A DNA stretch of 64,000 nucleotides from Ursus arctos. Taxonomy: Eukaryota > Chordata > Mammalia > Carnivora > Ursidae. This document shows, in pieces, positions 1 to 10,819 of this stretch. Location: NCBI RefSeq assembly GCF_023065955.2, contig NW_026623008.1:20580001-20644000 (forward strand), given 5' to 3'. The notes under the pieces were generated by a model. It was given only the letters and a program-made list of their open reading frames with translations, was not told the DNA's origin and searched no databases. Each line of letters begins with the position of its first letter. Positions within the stretch are counted from its first letter, which is position 1. The position numbers and the translations under genes are program-made.

Positions 1-533
1 GTGGGGAAAGGAGGCTAGCATGGCCTCTGGTTCTGGGATGGAAGCCAGCGCTTCCTTCTCTCGCACTGAGAGGCCTCAGAAAAGTTCGTTGACTTTGAGA
101 CTCTTTTCTCACCTGTGAAGTGAGGCTAAAGACCCCTCCTTCATAGCAGTTGTGAGGTTAAATGAAAGAACCATGTGGTTGGCCCCTCGGCATGTCACAG
201 GTCTAAGGTCTCCTGCGTATTAGCACATTACAGATACGAAGTTTGCCTCTTACTCTATAAGGCGGCCTTGTTTGTTTTGATATAAAATTACAGCTACTTT
301 AACAACAGTACCTTTCCTGTGAGGGAAGTTGATACACAAAGAAGATGTGCCTACCCCGTAGCTTCTTAAACTTCGCTTTGGAAAACACAGACCATGCAAG
401 CTGCCCAGCACCGTGGCTGCCTCGGGGGGCAGGAGACCTTTGTGATCACTCGGGACGGCCTGGCTTGTGGGAGGGATGTGTGGACTGTCCTGGGGCCGAG
501 GAGTAAACGGTCACCCCTGGGTCCCTCCTCCAG
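1..533 (+). other. SESN2: SESN2 intron (3' end of an intron whose start is outside)
   Basis: Non-coding sequence upstream of the first exon seen. It ends in a good acceptor, CCCTCCTCCAG. No recent transposon is recognised in it, and the open frames on the opposite strand carry no recognisable domain. Confidence 0.8.
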
Positions 534-684
534 GGCTTTGAGGCTGCCCGGGACGTGGAAGCTTTGATGGAACGCATGAGGCAGCTGCAGGAGAGCCTGT
601 TACGGGATGAGGGGGCATCCCAGGAGGAGATGGAGAGCCGCTTTGAGCTGGAGAAGTCAGAGAGCCTTCTGGTGACTCCCTCAG
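534..684 (+). CDS. SESN2: SESN2 coding exon, residues about 251-301
   Basis: A pyrimidine tract and CAG at 531-533 precede the exon, and GTACGG follows at 685. It encodes a charged linker helix ([19 protein letters not shown] and on). The exon ends one base into a serine or alanine codon (TCA G), which the next exon completes as GCT. This linker joins the N- and C-terminal sestrin domains and is acidic and glutamate-rich. Confidence 0.95.
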
Positions 685-3600
685 GTACGGGATCACAGGC
701 ATCCAGGGCCCAGGGGTTGCCCCCTTTCTTAACACCATCCCTCCTGGGGAGTGGGCAACTCTGTGCACGGCACCTCTTGGATTTTGGAGGCAGCCACATC
801 CCGGCTACTTCTTCTAAGATGTTCCGAGCGTGGACTTCAGGGTCAGACCTGGGTTTGAATCATGACGCGTCAGCCCTTCTGGCAATGTGACGCCTGATAA
901 GTCACTTCCTGTCTCAGGGCCTCAGCCTCCTCCCCTGTGAAGGATGGGCGTGGGGGTAAATGGGACAATGGAAGCAAAGCTCTTAGCACAGAGTTAAGTG
1001 GCTCCGTGAATAACTGCTGTTGTTACTTCCGGGGCTGTAGCCCCCGGGTCCGTGGGTCCACCTCATCCTCCCCCAGCCACCTGTTGATTAGTCAGGCGTA
1101 GGTGCCCTGTACTCCATGCCTTGGCCTCACTGTGACGTGCTTCTGACGTCCTTAGCTGACATCCTGGAGCCCTCTCCACACCCAGACATGCTGTGCTTTG
1201 TGGACGACCCCACGTTCGGCTATGAGGACTTCACCCGGCGAGGGGCTGAGGCGCCCCCCACCTTCCGTGCCCAGGTAGGCTTTCCAGGCTATTCTTGGCA
1301 TTGCTCTGGGTTGACGGACAAGCAGAGGTGGATGGTTGGAGTGGTTAGAGAGCCGGGCACCTTCTCCCTCACGATTCCATAAGGGAAATGGGATACCCTA
1401 GATCATGACAGGACCGTTCTGCGCCCTAAGCTCAGGGATCATAAGGACAAGGTCATCACCAGGGTACGTCCTCCTTGGCTTCTTAGACCCAGACCAAGCA
1501 GCAGGCCCAGATCAAGCAGCAGTTTAGATCTGTGGGGCGGGAAAGGGACATTATGGAGAGCAAAGTTGTGCTTCAGAGGATGGGGTCCCTAGGGCCGGCC
1601 AGCCTCAGGCCCCCAAGATTCTGCTCCCTGACCCCTTCCCACGTGTCTCAGGATTATACCTGGGAAGACCATGGCTATTCACTGATCCAGCGGCTTTACC
1701 CTGAGGGCGGACAGCTGCTGGATGAGAAGTTCCAGGCAGCCTATAGCCTGACCTACAACACCATCGCCATGCACAGCGGAGTAGACACGTCCATGCTCCG
1801 CAGGGCCATCTGGAATTACATCCACTGTGTCTTCGGTATCAGGTGAGCAGCTAGCCCCTTACCAGGGCCTGCTGCACTGCCAGCCCTCAGTCCGAGCTCA
1901 CAGCTGTTTCCTTTCCTGTTCGGTTTTTTCTTTTCCCTTCTGCCTGCCTATACTATTTTTCAAAGCAAATTTATTTCGTTGCTGATTATAAAAGGTAGTG
2001 GCTGTGCTGACTGTTTGAACCTTGTAGATGAAACTCTTTAATCCCACCCCCTAGAGATAACTGTGGAGATACCGAGAGAGAGAGAGAGAGAGAGAGAGAA
2101 TTTCCATTCCAAGTAGGAATTCTTCTCTTACAATAAATAAGGACAACATAAATGCCCATCAGTAGGAGACTTTAAATAACGTTATAGCCACTCAGTGAAA
2201 AAGTATGCAGCTATTACAAATTATAATAATGGTCTCTTTACATTGCTATGGGAAATTATTCAAAACGTATTGAGAAAAAAGAAAGCTGGTTACCAATAAG
2301 AATCTTCCTTTTGTCCCCTCCTTTTTTTGCTAAAAATGTGTGCATGCATGGAAAATGTGTGGAAGGCTACACACTAAATGTTAATTAATAATGGTTGTCT
2401 CTGGATAGTATGTGATTAATTACATTTTCATCTTGTTACCTATTTCCTGATTTTTTCTAAGTAGATTTTTTAAATTGATGGAATCATGCTTGATATATTC
2501 TACAACTTGCTTTTTTTCACCTAATAATCTATTGTGAACTGCCTTCCTTGTCAGTATGAATAGACCTTTTAGGGTTTTTTATTTTTAAGATGTTATTTAT
2601 TTATTTGAGAGGGGGAATGAACAAGAGAGAGAGCACGAGCAGGGGGAGGGGAAGGGGCAGAGAGAGAAGCAAGGAGCCCGATGAGGGGCTCAATTCCAGG
2701 GCCCCCAAATCATGACCTGAGCTGAAGGCAGATGCTTAACAGACCGAACCACCCAGGTGCCCCTCCTTTATGCTTTTTCATCCCTGCATGGTGTTCCGTT
2801 ATAGATGTAATCTAATTCAACCTCTTCCCAATTGTCGGGTGTGTAGGTAGTTCACAGTTTTTCACGATCAAAAACACCTTGTGCACTGACTAGCCTTACA
2901 CCTAAGTCCTTGTAGGTGAGCCCTAGGTGTGAAATTACTTGTCAGGAATATACACAGACCAATTTTTAAATTTTTAAAAAAATTTTTATTATTTTTTAAT
3001 TTATTTTTTAGAGGGCAGGGAGGGGCAGAGAGAGAACCTTAAGTAGGCTCCATGCCCAACACGAGCCCAACTTGGGACTCAATCCTGCAACCCTGAGATC
3101 ATAACCTGAGCTGAAAGCAAGAGTTGGAGGCTTAACTGACTGAGCCATCCAGCCCCCTCCATTTATTTATTTATTTATTCATTCATTCATTCATTCATTC
3201 ATTCATCCATTCGTTTGTTCATATTTTTAAGTAGGCTCCATGCCCAGGTTGGAGCCCAATGCAGGACTTGAACCCACGACCCTGAGATCAAGAGATGAGC
3301 TAAGATCAAGAGTCAGACACTTAACCGACTGAGCCACCCAGGTTCCCCCAGGCCAATTTTTTTTTTTTTAATTTGAAGAAATGTCACTCTGATAACATTG
3401 TGGAAAATTCAAAGAATTAAGGGGAAAAAAAACCTTTCCCCAAATTCGGCTACTTCACAACCACACCCACATCCTGTGACATCTTTCTCCGTCGCTTTTC
3501 TTCTTTCTGATGTCGTTGCTTTTGTGTGGTTGGAGTTTTAATGGTTATTACATTTGTAAAAATGTATGTTTGCTGTTTCTAAAGAGAAAGAACTAGATTT

Positions 3601-5551
3601 ATAGTAAATTTAGGAAACAGAAATAACAGAAAGAAGAAAATCAAGATCAGGATCATCTGTGACCCCGCCTGCCCTGACTGTTGTCAAGTATTTCTCTACT
3701 GTCTCTTTCCCACGCAGAAATAACCAAAACAGACACAATTTTACAAACACAAGATTTTCTTCCTCCTCGTTTCACTTATTTTACTCATTTAATCAAATGT
3801 GTGCATATTTTAATGAACGCATGATCTGGCTTTTCTCATTTAATGGTTTATTCCAAGCATAAAAAAAAAAAATCCAAATTGTAGAAAGGTCCATGTTCCC
3901 TGTAGAAAATGTGTGTTTATGTATGACTAGCTGTAAATTCTGTTCCACTGAGTGGATTCGGTTGTGCTTACCTGGGCATTCTCTTGCCGGGCATTGACAG
4001 TTCTCCAGTCCCGGGGAGGTGGAGGAGGGACAGGCATCTTAGAGTGTGGCCCAGGCTGCTTCTGTCCAGCCCCCAGGTCTGGGCACCCCCTTCTCCAACA
4101 CGGACCTCCTGTGCCTTTGTCTACTGAGTCTGTCCTCCGGTTTTCAACCAATGTTCCCCGTCCTCATGACTCATTGGCTCACTGGACTGGAGAGGGACAG
4201 AGTGGCTTCTAGACTTGTCACCACCTGCTCTCTGACTTTGAACAAGCTAACTGCCTTATCCAGTCCTCAGTTTACCCATCCAGGAAATGAGTATCGCTTC
4301 TTTTTCCCTTTCTCTCTTCCTTCTCCAGGGGGCGGAAATGGGAGCCAGGCAGAGCTGGGCTTGAAGTCCATTCCCAGGACAAGTGGCTTCACTTTTCTGA
4401 ATCTGCCTTTTGGCTATAAAATGGGCCGATGAACGTGGTGTATTACATATAATAGTTCTGCAGACCGCATATATAGTCGTTCTGAGGATTCCATGGGTAC
4501 GTGTCCACATGGCCCGTGGCTGGTACTCAGGACAGCGTGCTCGTTCTCTGCATTCTTTGCAGTGGTCCCCAGCCAATCTAGTGGCCTGCGATGTATGACG
4601 TCAGCTATTTTTCTAAGAGGAACCAAGCTCCTACTTGCTTCCTACTTTCCGCTTGTTCTTGCCACACTCTGTTCCTCCTTCTGTAGGGTGGGGGTAGGGG
4701 AGAGGAGGCACTTGGAGAGTGATGCTATCGGGGCCTTTCCATCCAGATACGATGACTATGACTATGGGGAGGTGAACCAGCTCCTGGAACGGAACCTCAA
4801 GGTCTATATCAAGACAGTGGCCTGCTACCCGGAGAAGACCACACGAAGAATGTACAACCTCTTCTGGAGGCACTTCCGCCACTCGGAGAAGGTACAGCCT
4901 GTCGGGGAGGAGGGGGTCAGGACCCAGTGTGGTATCCCAGACTGAGTCTTCTGCCCATGGGGACACCTGGGTGTGTACCATCCTGGATTCCAGTCCTACT
5001 CTACTGTGTGTCCGACTCCATTTACTCACTTGTAAAATGGGAGTGTGCTTCACAGGGTCCTCGGTGGCAGCCAGAAGGAGCTGGGTTCAAATGTGAACAC
5101 AATCACTCAGTAGCATGGTGACCTTGGGCAAGTCACTTTGCCCCCTGAGCTTGTTACCCTTACAGTAAGAGCAAACGCTGCCTGCATTTCAAGGTTGCTG
5201 GGAGGGTGAAATGAGAACCTGAGTGCCCAGGGCCAGCTCTTATTTTTAGCTTTGTGAGATAAAGAGATTAGTCAGGATAGGGATGAATGTGCCTGAAATT
5301 CCTCAGCTGCCATTGCACCAAAGTTCTCAGAGCCTTAGGAACGGTCAGGGTGTCCGTATGGGAGAAAAGGATGAGGCGAGTGGCCCAGACACATGGTGGT
5401 CTGGGAAGGAAGGGGGTGGCCAGAAGTGACATCAGTCACCAACAAGTCCTTGTCTGTGCCCCAGGTCCACGTGAACTTGCTGCTCCTGGAGGCCCGCATG
5501 CAGGCCGCCCTGCTCTACGCCCTGCGCGCCATCACCCGCTACATGACCTGA
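534..5551 (+). CDS. SESN2: Sestrin 2, C-terminal 230 residues (five spliced exons, 5' part outside window)
   Basis: The coding exons are 534-684, 1156-1274, 1652-1842, 4747-4891 and 5465-5551. Each has AG/GT borders and the phases join without a break (693 nt, 230 residues plus TGA). The product is recognised as the C-terminal part of Sestrin 2, a cytosolic stress-induced protein that binds GATOR2 and restrains mTORC1; leucine binding releases GATOR2. Numbering back from residue 480 of the human protein places Thr374, Thr377, Arg390, Trp444 and Glu451 (leucine pocket) and Asp406-Asp407 (GATOR2 contact) exactly where they are known in human. The protein ends in the family-typical RYMT. The N-terminal alkylhydroperoxidase-like domain and promoter lie upstream of base 1. 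The only intact alternatives, SESN1 and SESN3, fit less well, since this C-terminus and the MED18 neighbour match SESN2. Confidence 0.96.
822..1028 (+). repeat. MIR fragment in SESN2 intron
   Basis: The order of elements follows a MIR: a GGTTTGAATC core, a degraded 'cautious' segment TAAGTCACTTCCTGTCTCAGGG, a short AATGGGACAATGG stretch and a final AGCACAGAGTTAAGTGG. It is old and diverged. It lies wholly in the 685-1155 intron. Confidence 0.6.
1156..1274 (+). CDS. SESN2: SESN2 coding exon, residues about 301-340
   Basis: The acceptor is CTTAG at 1151-1155 and the donor is GTAGGC at 1275. Two bases complete the split alanine codon, followed by 39 codons ending in RAQ, so the exon ends in phase 0. 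It encodes [20 protein letters not shown] and the following [10 protein letters not shown] region leading into the C-terminal domain. Confidence 0.95.
1652..1842 (+). CDS. SESN2: SESN2 coding exon with part of the leucine pocket, residues about 341-404
   Basis: The acceptor is CTCAG at 1647-1651 and the donor is GTGAGC at 1843. The exon has 191 nt and ends two bases into an arginine codon (AG|A). It encodes the [20 protein letters not shown] segment and the [12 protein letters not shown] segment. By human numbering it carries Thr374, Tyr375 and Thr377 (latch of the leucine pocket), Thr386 and Arg390. Residue 388 is methionine here. Confidence 0.96.
2074..2099. repeat. (GA)n microsatellite
   Basis: An uninterrupted run of about 13 GA units in the large SESN2 intron. 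Confidence 0.95.
2581..2763 (-). mobile_element. Carnivoran tRNA-derived SINE
   Basis: Read on the minus strand it begins GGGGCACCTGGGTGGT, runs through a CT-rich middle and ends in an A-rich tail (seen here as TTATTTATTTATTTGAGAG). It is a moderately diverged copy inserted in an old L1-like segment. Confidence 0.85.
2967..3356 (-). mobile_element. Two consecutive minus-strand SINEs with an ATTC expansion
   Basis: One SINE (about 2967-3158) is followed by a shorter type (about 3160-3350), both ending in GAGCCA-like tRNA heads. The similar words AGACCAATTTTT (before) and AGGCCAATTTTT (after) suggest one target duplication around the pair. The second copy's tail has become (ATTT)n(ATTC)n at 3160-3213. 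Confidence 0.75.
4747..4891 (+). CDS. SESN2: SESN2 coding exon with the DD GATOR2 contact and Trp444
   Basis: The acceptor is ATCCAG at 4741-4746 and the donor is GTACAG at 4892. One base completes the split arginine codon, then 48 codons follow in frame. YDDYDY holds Asp406-Asp407, needed for GATOR2 binding in human SESN2. NLFWRHF holds Trp444 at the floor of the leucine pocket, and HSEK holds Glu451, which binds the leucine amine. Confidence 0.96.
5057..5245 (+). repeat. MIR fragment in last SESN2 intron
   Basis: It shows the MIR series GCTGGGTTCAAATGTG, GACCTTGGGCAAGTCACTT and AAATGAGAACCTGAGTGCCC, with moderate divergence. Confidence 0.7.
5465..5551 (+). CDS. SESN2: SESN2 last coding exon and stop codon
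   Basis: The acceptor is CCCCAG ending at 5464. There are 28 codons ([20 protein letters not shown], then RAITRYMT) and TGA at 5549-5551. This C-terminal helix closes the all-helical sestrin fold. The upstream phase is 0, as required. Confidence 0.96.
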   Translation, partial: VHVNLLLLEARMQAALLYALRAITRYMT

Positions 5552-7315
5552 CTGCAAGCAGGATCTGGGCCCGGAGCAGCTGCCCCTGGGGGCATCCTTC
5601 TCCCTGAGAGGACTTCTCTGTCTGGAGACAGACCCCGATCCCTTTCTGTCCCAGGCCCTCCCACCCCACTCTGGAGGTGGGCTTGTGTGTGACGTGCAGC
5701 CCCTGAGCCGTACCCTCCCTTTTTCTCACTGGAATGGACAGGATCATTGCACTGACTCTGGGATCTCAGTTCTGCCCCTGGGAGCTGGAAGAGGGCTAGC
5801 AGATCCCCAGGGACCACGCCCTTCTTCCTGCCCCTGACCCCAGAGGCAGAGGGCACAGGAAGGGAAATGAGCCGAGCTCGGATTCATGTGCCAGCAGGCT
5901 GGGCTGCAGGCAGCACAAGTCCCGTGGCCTTCCTGGACTGGGAAGTCCCTGGCTGCCCCTGAAGGAGAGGGGCAAGCACCTCCAGGGACTGACACTCCAA
6001 GCAGCTTTGCCTTTCCTCCTCCCTCCCTCCCTCCCAGATCTCATTACCTCCCCGTGCCATTCACCCATCAATGTGAAAGTCAGTGTCACAGCTGGTCTGT
6101 GTGTCCTGCTCCCCAAAAGCCTGTTCTGTTGGGCAGCCTGAAGGCCCCTTTTCCCTGGTTGCCTGAATCCTGGTTTAGCTCCTTTGACCTCCCCTTCACC
6201 CTCTTACCCATTTCTCCCATGCCTGCTCGTGGGAGGCCCCAGAAGAGAAACCAAGCGCATCAAAAAAGTAGATTATCTCTAGAGATTTTGGGGTGTCTGT
6301 GGGTCCCTTTGCCTTCTGAAGAGGAGGGAGTATTACCGGTTCTCTGTATTTTGGTTCTTTATGGGGGAGGTTTTTCAGGGCCTCACCTCTGTAGCCACAG
6401 TCAATGCCTGAGAGGAGGACGGAGAAATCTGTTCTCCCCAGAACTGCGCCGGCCCCCCAGAGGCTGGCACCCCGCTCTCCTGTCTCGCACGGCGCTGTCA
6501 CAGACCTCTCCCGCCAAGCGAGCCTTTCTGAGTGGCTTCAGAGGCAGGGGCTCAGGGGGAAAGTTAGGAGACCCCAGCGTTCTTGTTTGGGGCCTGCCCC
6601 AGGCTGCGTTGCCAAACCTCCCGACCTCCGTTTGTATAGTTGCGGACGGGGGGCTGAGACTTTCTGTGATGTCTGAGTCTGCTCTGAGCTGCTCAGGCCA
6701 ACCCGCCAGCAGCAAACTGCAAATCTTGCAGAGTCTCAAGGCCTCCAGGGATAGCCCGGCCCTGCAGGTAGTCTCTCCCGGCTGCCTTCCTAGGACAGCC
6801 CCCCAGCCCACCCCCCAGCCCCGTTTCCATCCCCTCCTCGATTTTAGGTGGATTGCTTGGAGGCAGAAGCAGCCAAGGACCGATCCCAGGCACTTTCTGT
6901 AGCAAATAAGCTGTGAATGATGACGTCCCTTGCCCTTCTTCTGACAGTATGCGCCTCCTCTCTGACCAGTTTGGAGGCGACTGAAGAAAGGCAGGGGTCA
7001 TGCTGCTGCTGCTTCTGACCCTCCTCTCTGGAGAGGGCAGGAGAGGAGCCTGGTCAGCGTGCCACATTTCACACCCGTGCAGGCATGGGGAAGCGACTAG
7101 CACCCCCTTCGGGCCTCAGAGCCCTCCCTGCAATGAAGCTGGGCAGGAGGGAAGAGGCCCCAGCACTGGGGTTTGCATTCTAGAAGGGACATGATGATTC
7201 TGTAAATGTCCCCCGGGGGTGGGGAGGGAGGGGGATCTAGGGTTCACGTGCAGGAATCTTTGGCTTTGCTACCAGTTCTGTATGATGAAAAATAAAAGTT
7301 CACTGAGGTTTGGTT
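5552..7315 (+). other. SESN2: SESN2 3' untranslated region
   Basis: The UTR is GC- and pyrimidine-rich and runs from the stop codon to about 20 bases past the AATAAA at 7291. Its length of about 1.75 kb fits the long 3' UTR of mammalian SESN2 mRNA. I see no SINE insertion and no dense AUUUA cluster. It contains a 338-codon open frame (5886-6902) judged fortuitous: low-complexity Pro/Ser/Leu composition and no recognised domain. Confidence 0.85.
7291..7296 (+). terminator. SESN2: SESN2 poly(A) signal AATAAA
   Basis: A canonical AATAAA is followed within about 20-40 bases by a GT/T-rich element (GGTTTGGTTTTG), as expected for cleavage near 7310-7320. It is the only such arrangement in the appropriate place after the stop codon. 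Confidence 0.85.
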
Positions 7316-9000
7316 TTGTACTTCTTGTTAATGGGCTGTTTTTCCATTTGCAAGGGTCATGGTTCATCTCTTAGCATCAGCAGGGAGCTCTGATTGCATC
7401 ACAGACCTGACCTACTGCCCCTACCCTGCTGGGCATTGCAGGGTGGGGAGTGGTTGGCATTAAAAGTCTATTCTGTCCCTTGGATGCCCAGCCCTGCCAC
7501 CCATCTGTGGCTGGCCCGGCCAGCCTGTTAGGCCTAACATGGCCTGAAGAATAGTGGCCGTGTTATTTTCCTCACTAAGCCTGGCCTTGGGCTGGGTACT
7601 TGGAGGCCATTTTTCTGAATCTGCAAGAGAATTTAGACCCAGGGGTAAAGTGACATTGCTGGGGCCACGTAGGTAGTCGTTGGTGGAGCTGGGATTCCAA
7701 CCAGGGTCTGCCTGACCCCAAAGCCAAAGCATTTCACCTTGCTGCTTTTCCTGCTACGGGGCTCCCCCTATCGCAGGGGGAGGCTTTTGAGAATCTGTGG
7801 GAACCCCTTGTGTTCCTTCCCTGCTCGACCACAGTATGCTTCCCTGCTTCTCATCACTTCTCCAGCACCAAGGAGACAACCAGGTGGAAAGGGTTAGATG
7901 TGGCCTCCACGTCGTACCAGCACCATTTGGTAGCTGTGTGATCTTGGTCAAGTTTCTTAGCTTCTCTGGGCACCGGGAACTCTAGTAAGCGTATCAGGGA
8001 AACCACATTATGACTAAGAACCAAGACCTCTTCTGTTGGCTTCCCACTTCCTCTAACACTGCTGTCATAAAATGAAAACTGGGTCCCCTCCAGGAAGCCT
8101 CCCCTGATTAACTCCATGTTCCCTTTCCCTTTACCCTCTTCATGTTTTGTGGTGTTCTACCTACCTGTTCTTCCTTCTAAAGTTGTTTGACGGGGTGTGA
8201 GAGAACAAACCAGATTGGAATGGAAAACTTGGATTCTGGTCCTGACTTAGCCACTTACTATCCCTGGGTTGGGGGGGGGGTTGTTGAATAATTATACTGG
8301 GCTTCAAATTTCCTCTGCCACAAAAACAGGCAATACATCTTCAGTTCTTCTCCAGGTCGCATTACCGAATGACTTTTCCCAAATGTTTTCATTTTTTAAA
8401 AATGTTTTATAAGATTTTATTTGTTAGAGAACCCACAAGCAGGGGGAGAGGCAGAGGCAAAGGGAGAAGCAGACTCCCCACTGAGCACGGAGCCCAACTG
8501 GGGACTCAGTCCCAGGACCCTGGGATCATAACCTGAGCCAAAGGCAGATGCTTAACCGACTGAGCCCCCCAGGGGCCCTTGCCAAATGTTTTCAAATTTA
8601 ATATCTCAATCTTCACAACCCTGTGAGAAAGGGGTGACGTTCCCATTTTACAGATGTGGAAAAGGAACCTCAAGTGAGAGTCTAGGGAACACCAACTCAA
8701 CAGTCACACCCAGGTTCAAATTCCAGCTTTGATATTTAATGTCGGTCTCAACCATAAGCAAATTAGTTCAGTTCTTAATACCTACGGGCACAGGAGCTTG
8801 TGTGGATTAAATAATGCATGAAAACCACCTAGCACAGTTCAGCTCCTGGCACCTAGCACCAGTGGGCCATTCAACATTTAGATATCTGCCCAACATCACC
8901 CAACTTAGGCTTTGAACCCTTGTCAGTCTGCTTCCAGATCATTGCTTTTGTCCCCAAACTCCCTAGGCCCTCGATCTGCGGGTGGTTTTATTTTTTTATT
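7316..9000. repeat. Intergenic cluster of MIR and L2 fragments with one SINE
   Basis: MIR-like pieces are seen at about 7600-7740 (-), 7880-7990 (+), 8195-8270 (+), 8590-8735 (-), 8700-8875 (+) and 8880-8950 (-). They are recognised by words such as TTACAGATGTGGAAA and GTTCAAATTCCAGC. An L2 3' piece lies at about 8075-8190 (CCAGGAAGCCTCCCCTGATT). No coding exon was recognised in this stretch. Confidence 0.6.
8394..8579 (-). mobile_element. Carnivoran SINE with target duplication
   Basis: A minus-strand copy: tail AAGATTTTATTTG at the left, head GACTGAGCCCCCCAGG at the right. CCAAATGTTTTCA occurs on both sides and marks the insertion. Confidence 0.88.
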
Positions 9001-9738
9001 TTTTATTCAAATTAATTTGCGTGTGGAATTGAAAACTCTGGGCTCCAGACTGGATCTAATGAATCTCTTTTAGGTTTCCACATTTGCGATCCAGGACCTG
9101 GGCACACCTGTCCAGGTTGGAGTTTGTTCAAGGTTGCCGGTGGCTTGATTCTGTGTTTGGCTTTTGAAGCCGCGCTGGGATCGAGGACTGCTGATAATGG
9201 GTAGAGGCAGGACCTGGGCGAGTCTCCTCCAGCGGTTCCCAACATTCACCAGAGCCCTGGGACAAGCGGGATGAAGTGGCTCTCCAACTTTTTGTGCCTT
9301 GCCACCTCCTAGAGGACCAGTGTTTGGAGGTCGAACTGAGAAATTTGCAGCTTGAGCCGCTTCCCCGGTGTTCCGATGGGGGGGGGGGGGGCATCCTTTC
9401 ATTCAACAGATGTCGTGCGCCAGCTACGTAAATGTGCTGCAGACAGAGCAGCCAACAAGACAGGCATGGCTCCTGCCCTTTGGACATGTAGCGTCCAGAG
9501 GAAGCGCCGGATTCGATTACTACACAACTACTTATTTAAATTCTACTTGCGATCCGCGCCCCAGAGGAGAAACAGGAGGTGCTGCGGTAGCCTAACAAAC
9601 GAGCAGAGCTTTTTCTTCCAAGGAAATAAGTTGGACCTTCGCAGAAACCCAAACACATCCAAGAAGAGCAGCTTCTCCCCCGCTGCACCTTCTTGGAACC
9701 CGAGGGCTCCGTGGGACAGTTAGAAAACTGCTAATCTA
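9001..9738. other. Intergenic sequence with an L2-like fragment
   Basis: A stretch near 9400-9480 (TTCATTCAACAGATG then GCCAACAAGACAGGCATGGC) resembles the 3' part of an L2 LINE. The rest is unassigned. Open frames here overlap each other on both strands and show no domain. Confidence 0.5.
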
Positions 9739-9943
9739 GGGGCGCCTGGGTGGCACAGCAGTTAAGCGTCTGCCTTCGGCTCAGGGCGTGATCCCGGCGT
9801 TATGGGATCGAGCCCCACATCAGGCTCCTCTGCTGGGAGCCTGCTTCTTCCTCTCCCACTCCCCCTGCTTGTGTTCCCTCTCTCGCTGGCTGTCTCTATC
9901 TCTGTCGAATAAATAAATAAAATCTTAAAAAAAAAAAAGAAAA
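9739..9943 (+). mobile_element. Young bear-type SINE, intact with perfect target duplication
   Basis: A full-length + copy from GGGGCGCCTGGGTGGCACAG to AATAAATAAATAAAATC and an A-rich tail. GAAAACTGCTAATCTA is repeated exactly at 9723-9738 and 9944-9959. The exact duplication and intact internal sequence indicate recent insertion. Confidence 0.95.
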
Positions 9944-9959
9944 GAAAACTGCTAATCTA

Positions 9960-10815
9960 CATTCCTACTAATGGATGCTGTGGGGTGCGGCCCAGACGGC
10001 GGCCCTCATTTCATCCCGCACCCCCGCCCCGTTGGGAGTGTCAGTTGCCGCAGGATCTCAGCGAAGCCCCTCTGGGAACTGCCCCGGACTGAAGGGAGCC
10101 GCCTCGCTGACCGTGTGGTCCTGCCAGGCAGTCTAGTCGGCCTTCAAGGACCAGCGGACGGGAGAGGAGTATACAAAGGCCTGGTCGCATGCCTCCATTT
10201 GAAACCACTCTGAAGGACTGTCCCAGCTCTGGGGCTCCCTTTGCGAGGTCAACGCTGCAGCTCCGCCCCAGCCCAACCCGTGCCCGGTCCTGCTGCGCTC
10301 TGCCCTCCGCTTCGGTCCCTGATACACGTCGTGCGTGCAAATTTCCACCTCGGAGTCCGCTTACAGACTCCGCCTACGGAGCAGAGAGCGGAGGCGACTT
10401 GCTTGAGGTCTCACAAGCCCGAACCTTCAGATCCCTGTCATGGTTTGTCACCACCCTGTGTCAGTCCCACAACTTCCCGTCTCGACCCTCTCTTCCTGAG
10501 GTTGGAGGCAACAGCTGCGGCGTGAAAGGGCCGGAATAGATGTCCACTCCCAACCCCACTCCCGCGGCTGGAGACCTTGGGCCAGTCACTTCCCATCTGT
10601 GGGGAGAAGGTTAAGTACCCTGTCTGAGCGCCCCCTCTTCTCCACGTCCGCCTGTGCGTGAGGGCCCTGCTCCTGGGAGAAGCCACGGCCCAGCTGCTGA
10701 TAGCCGCAGAGATCCCCACCTCTGGCTGAATCACCTCTGACCTCACAGCTGGTTCCTGGGGTGGGGGGGGACCCTGCGCTCTGTCCCCGTTCTGCGTATC
10801 TGAGCTCACGCTTCA
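9960..10815. other. GC-rich unassigned intergenic sequence
   Basis: GC-rich unique-looking sequence with many overlapping short open frames on both strands, which is expected from GC-rich, stop-poor DNA. No splice-consistent exon or domain was recognised. It could hold regulatory elements, but none can be named from the sequence. Confidence 0.4.
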
Positions 10816-10819
10816 AGGA

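Larger units (their letters stand above)
1843..4746 (+). other. SESN2: SESN2 intron of 2.9 kb, repeat-filled
   Basis: This is the largest complete SESN2 intron in the window. It contains an old L1 3' fragment on the + strand (about 2125-2450), a GA microsatellite (2074-2099), three minus-strand SINEs between 2581 and 3350, and two MIR remnants (about 4200-4300 and 4345-4545). The remainder has no recognised feature. Confidence 0.8.

Noticed and set aside
1532..1651. Upstream extension of the SESN2 exon at 1652 to an ATG at 1532
   Set aside because: CTCAG at 1647-1651 is the acceptor, and the phase from the exon ending at 1274 fits a start at 1652. The extension does not match sestrins.
3659..3862. 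Small open frame in the large SESN2 intron
   Set aside because: AT-rich intronic sequence without splice sites in frame or any recognised domain.
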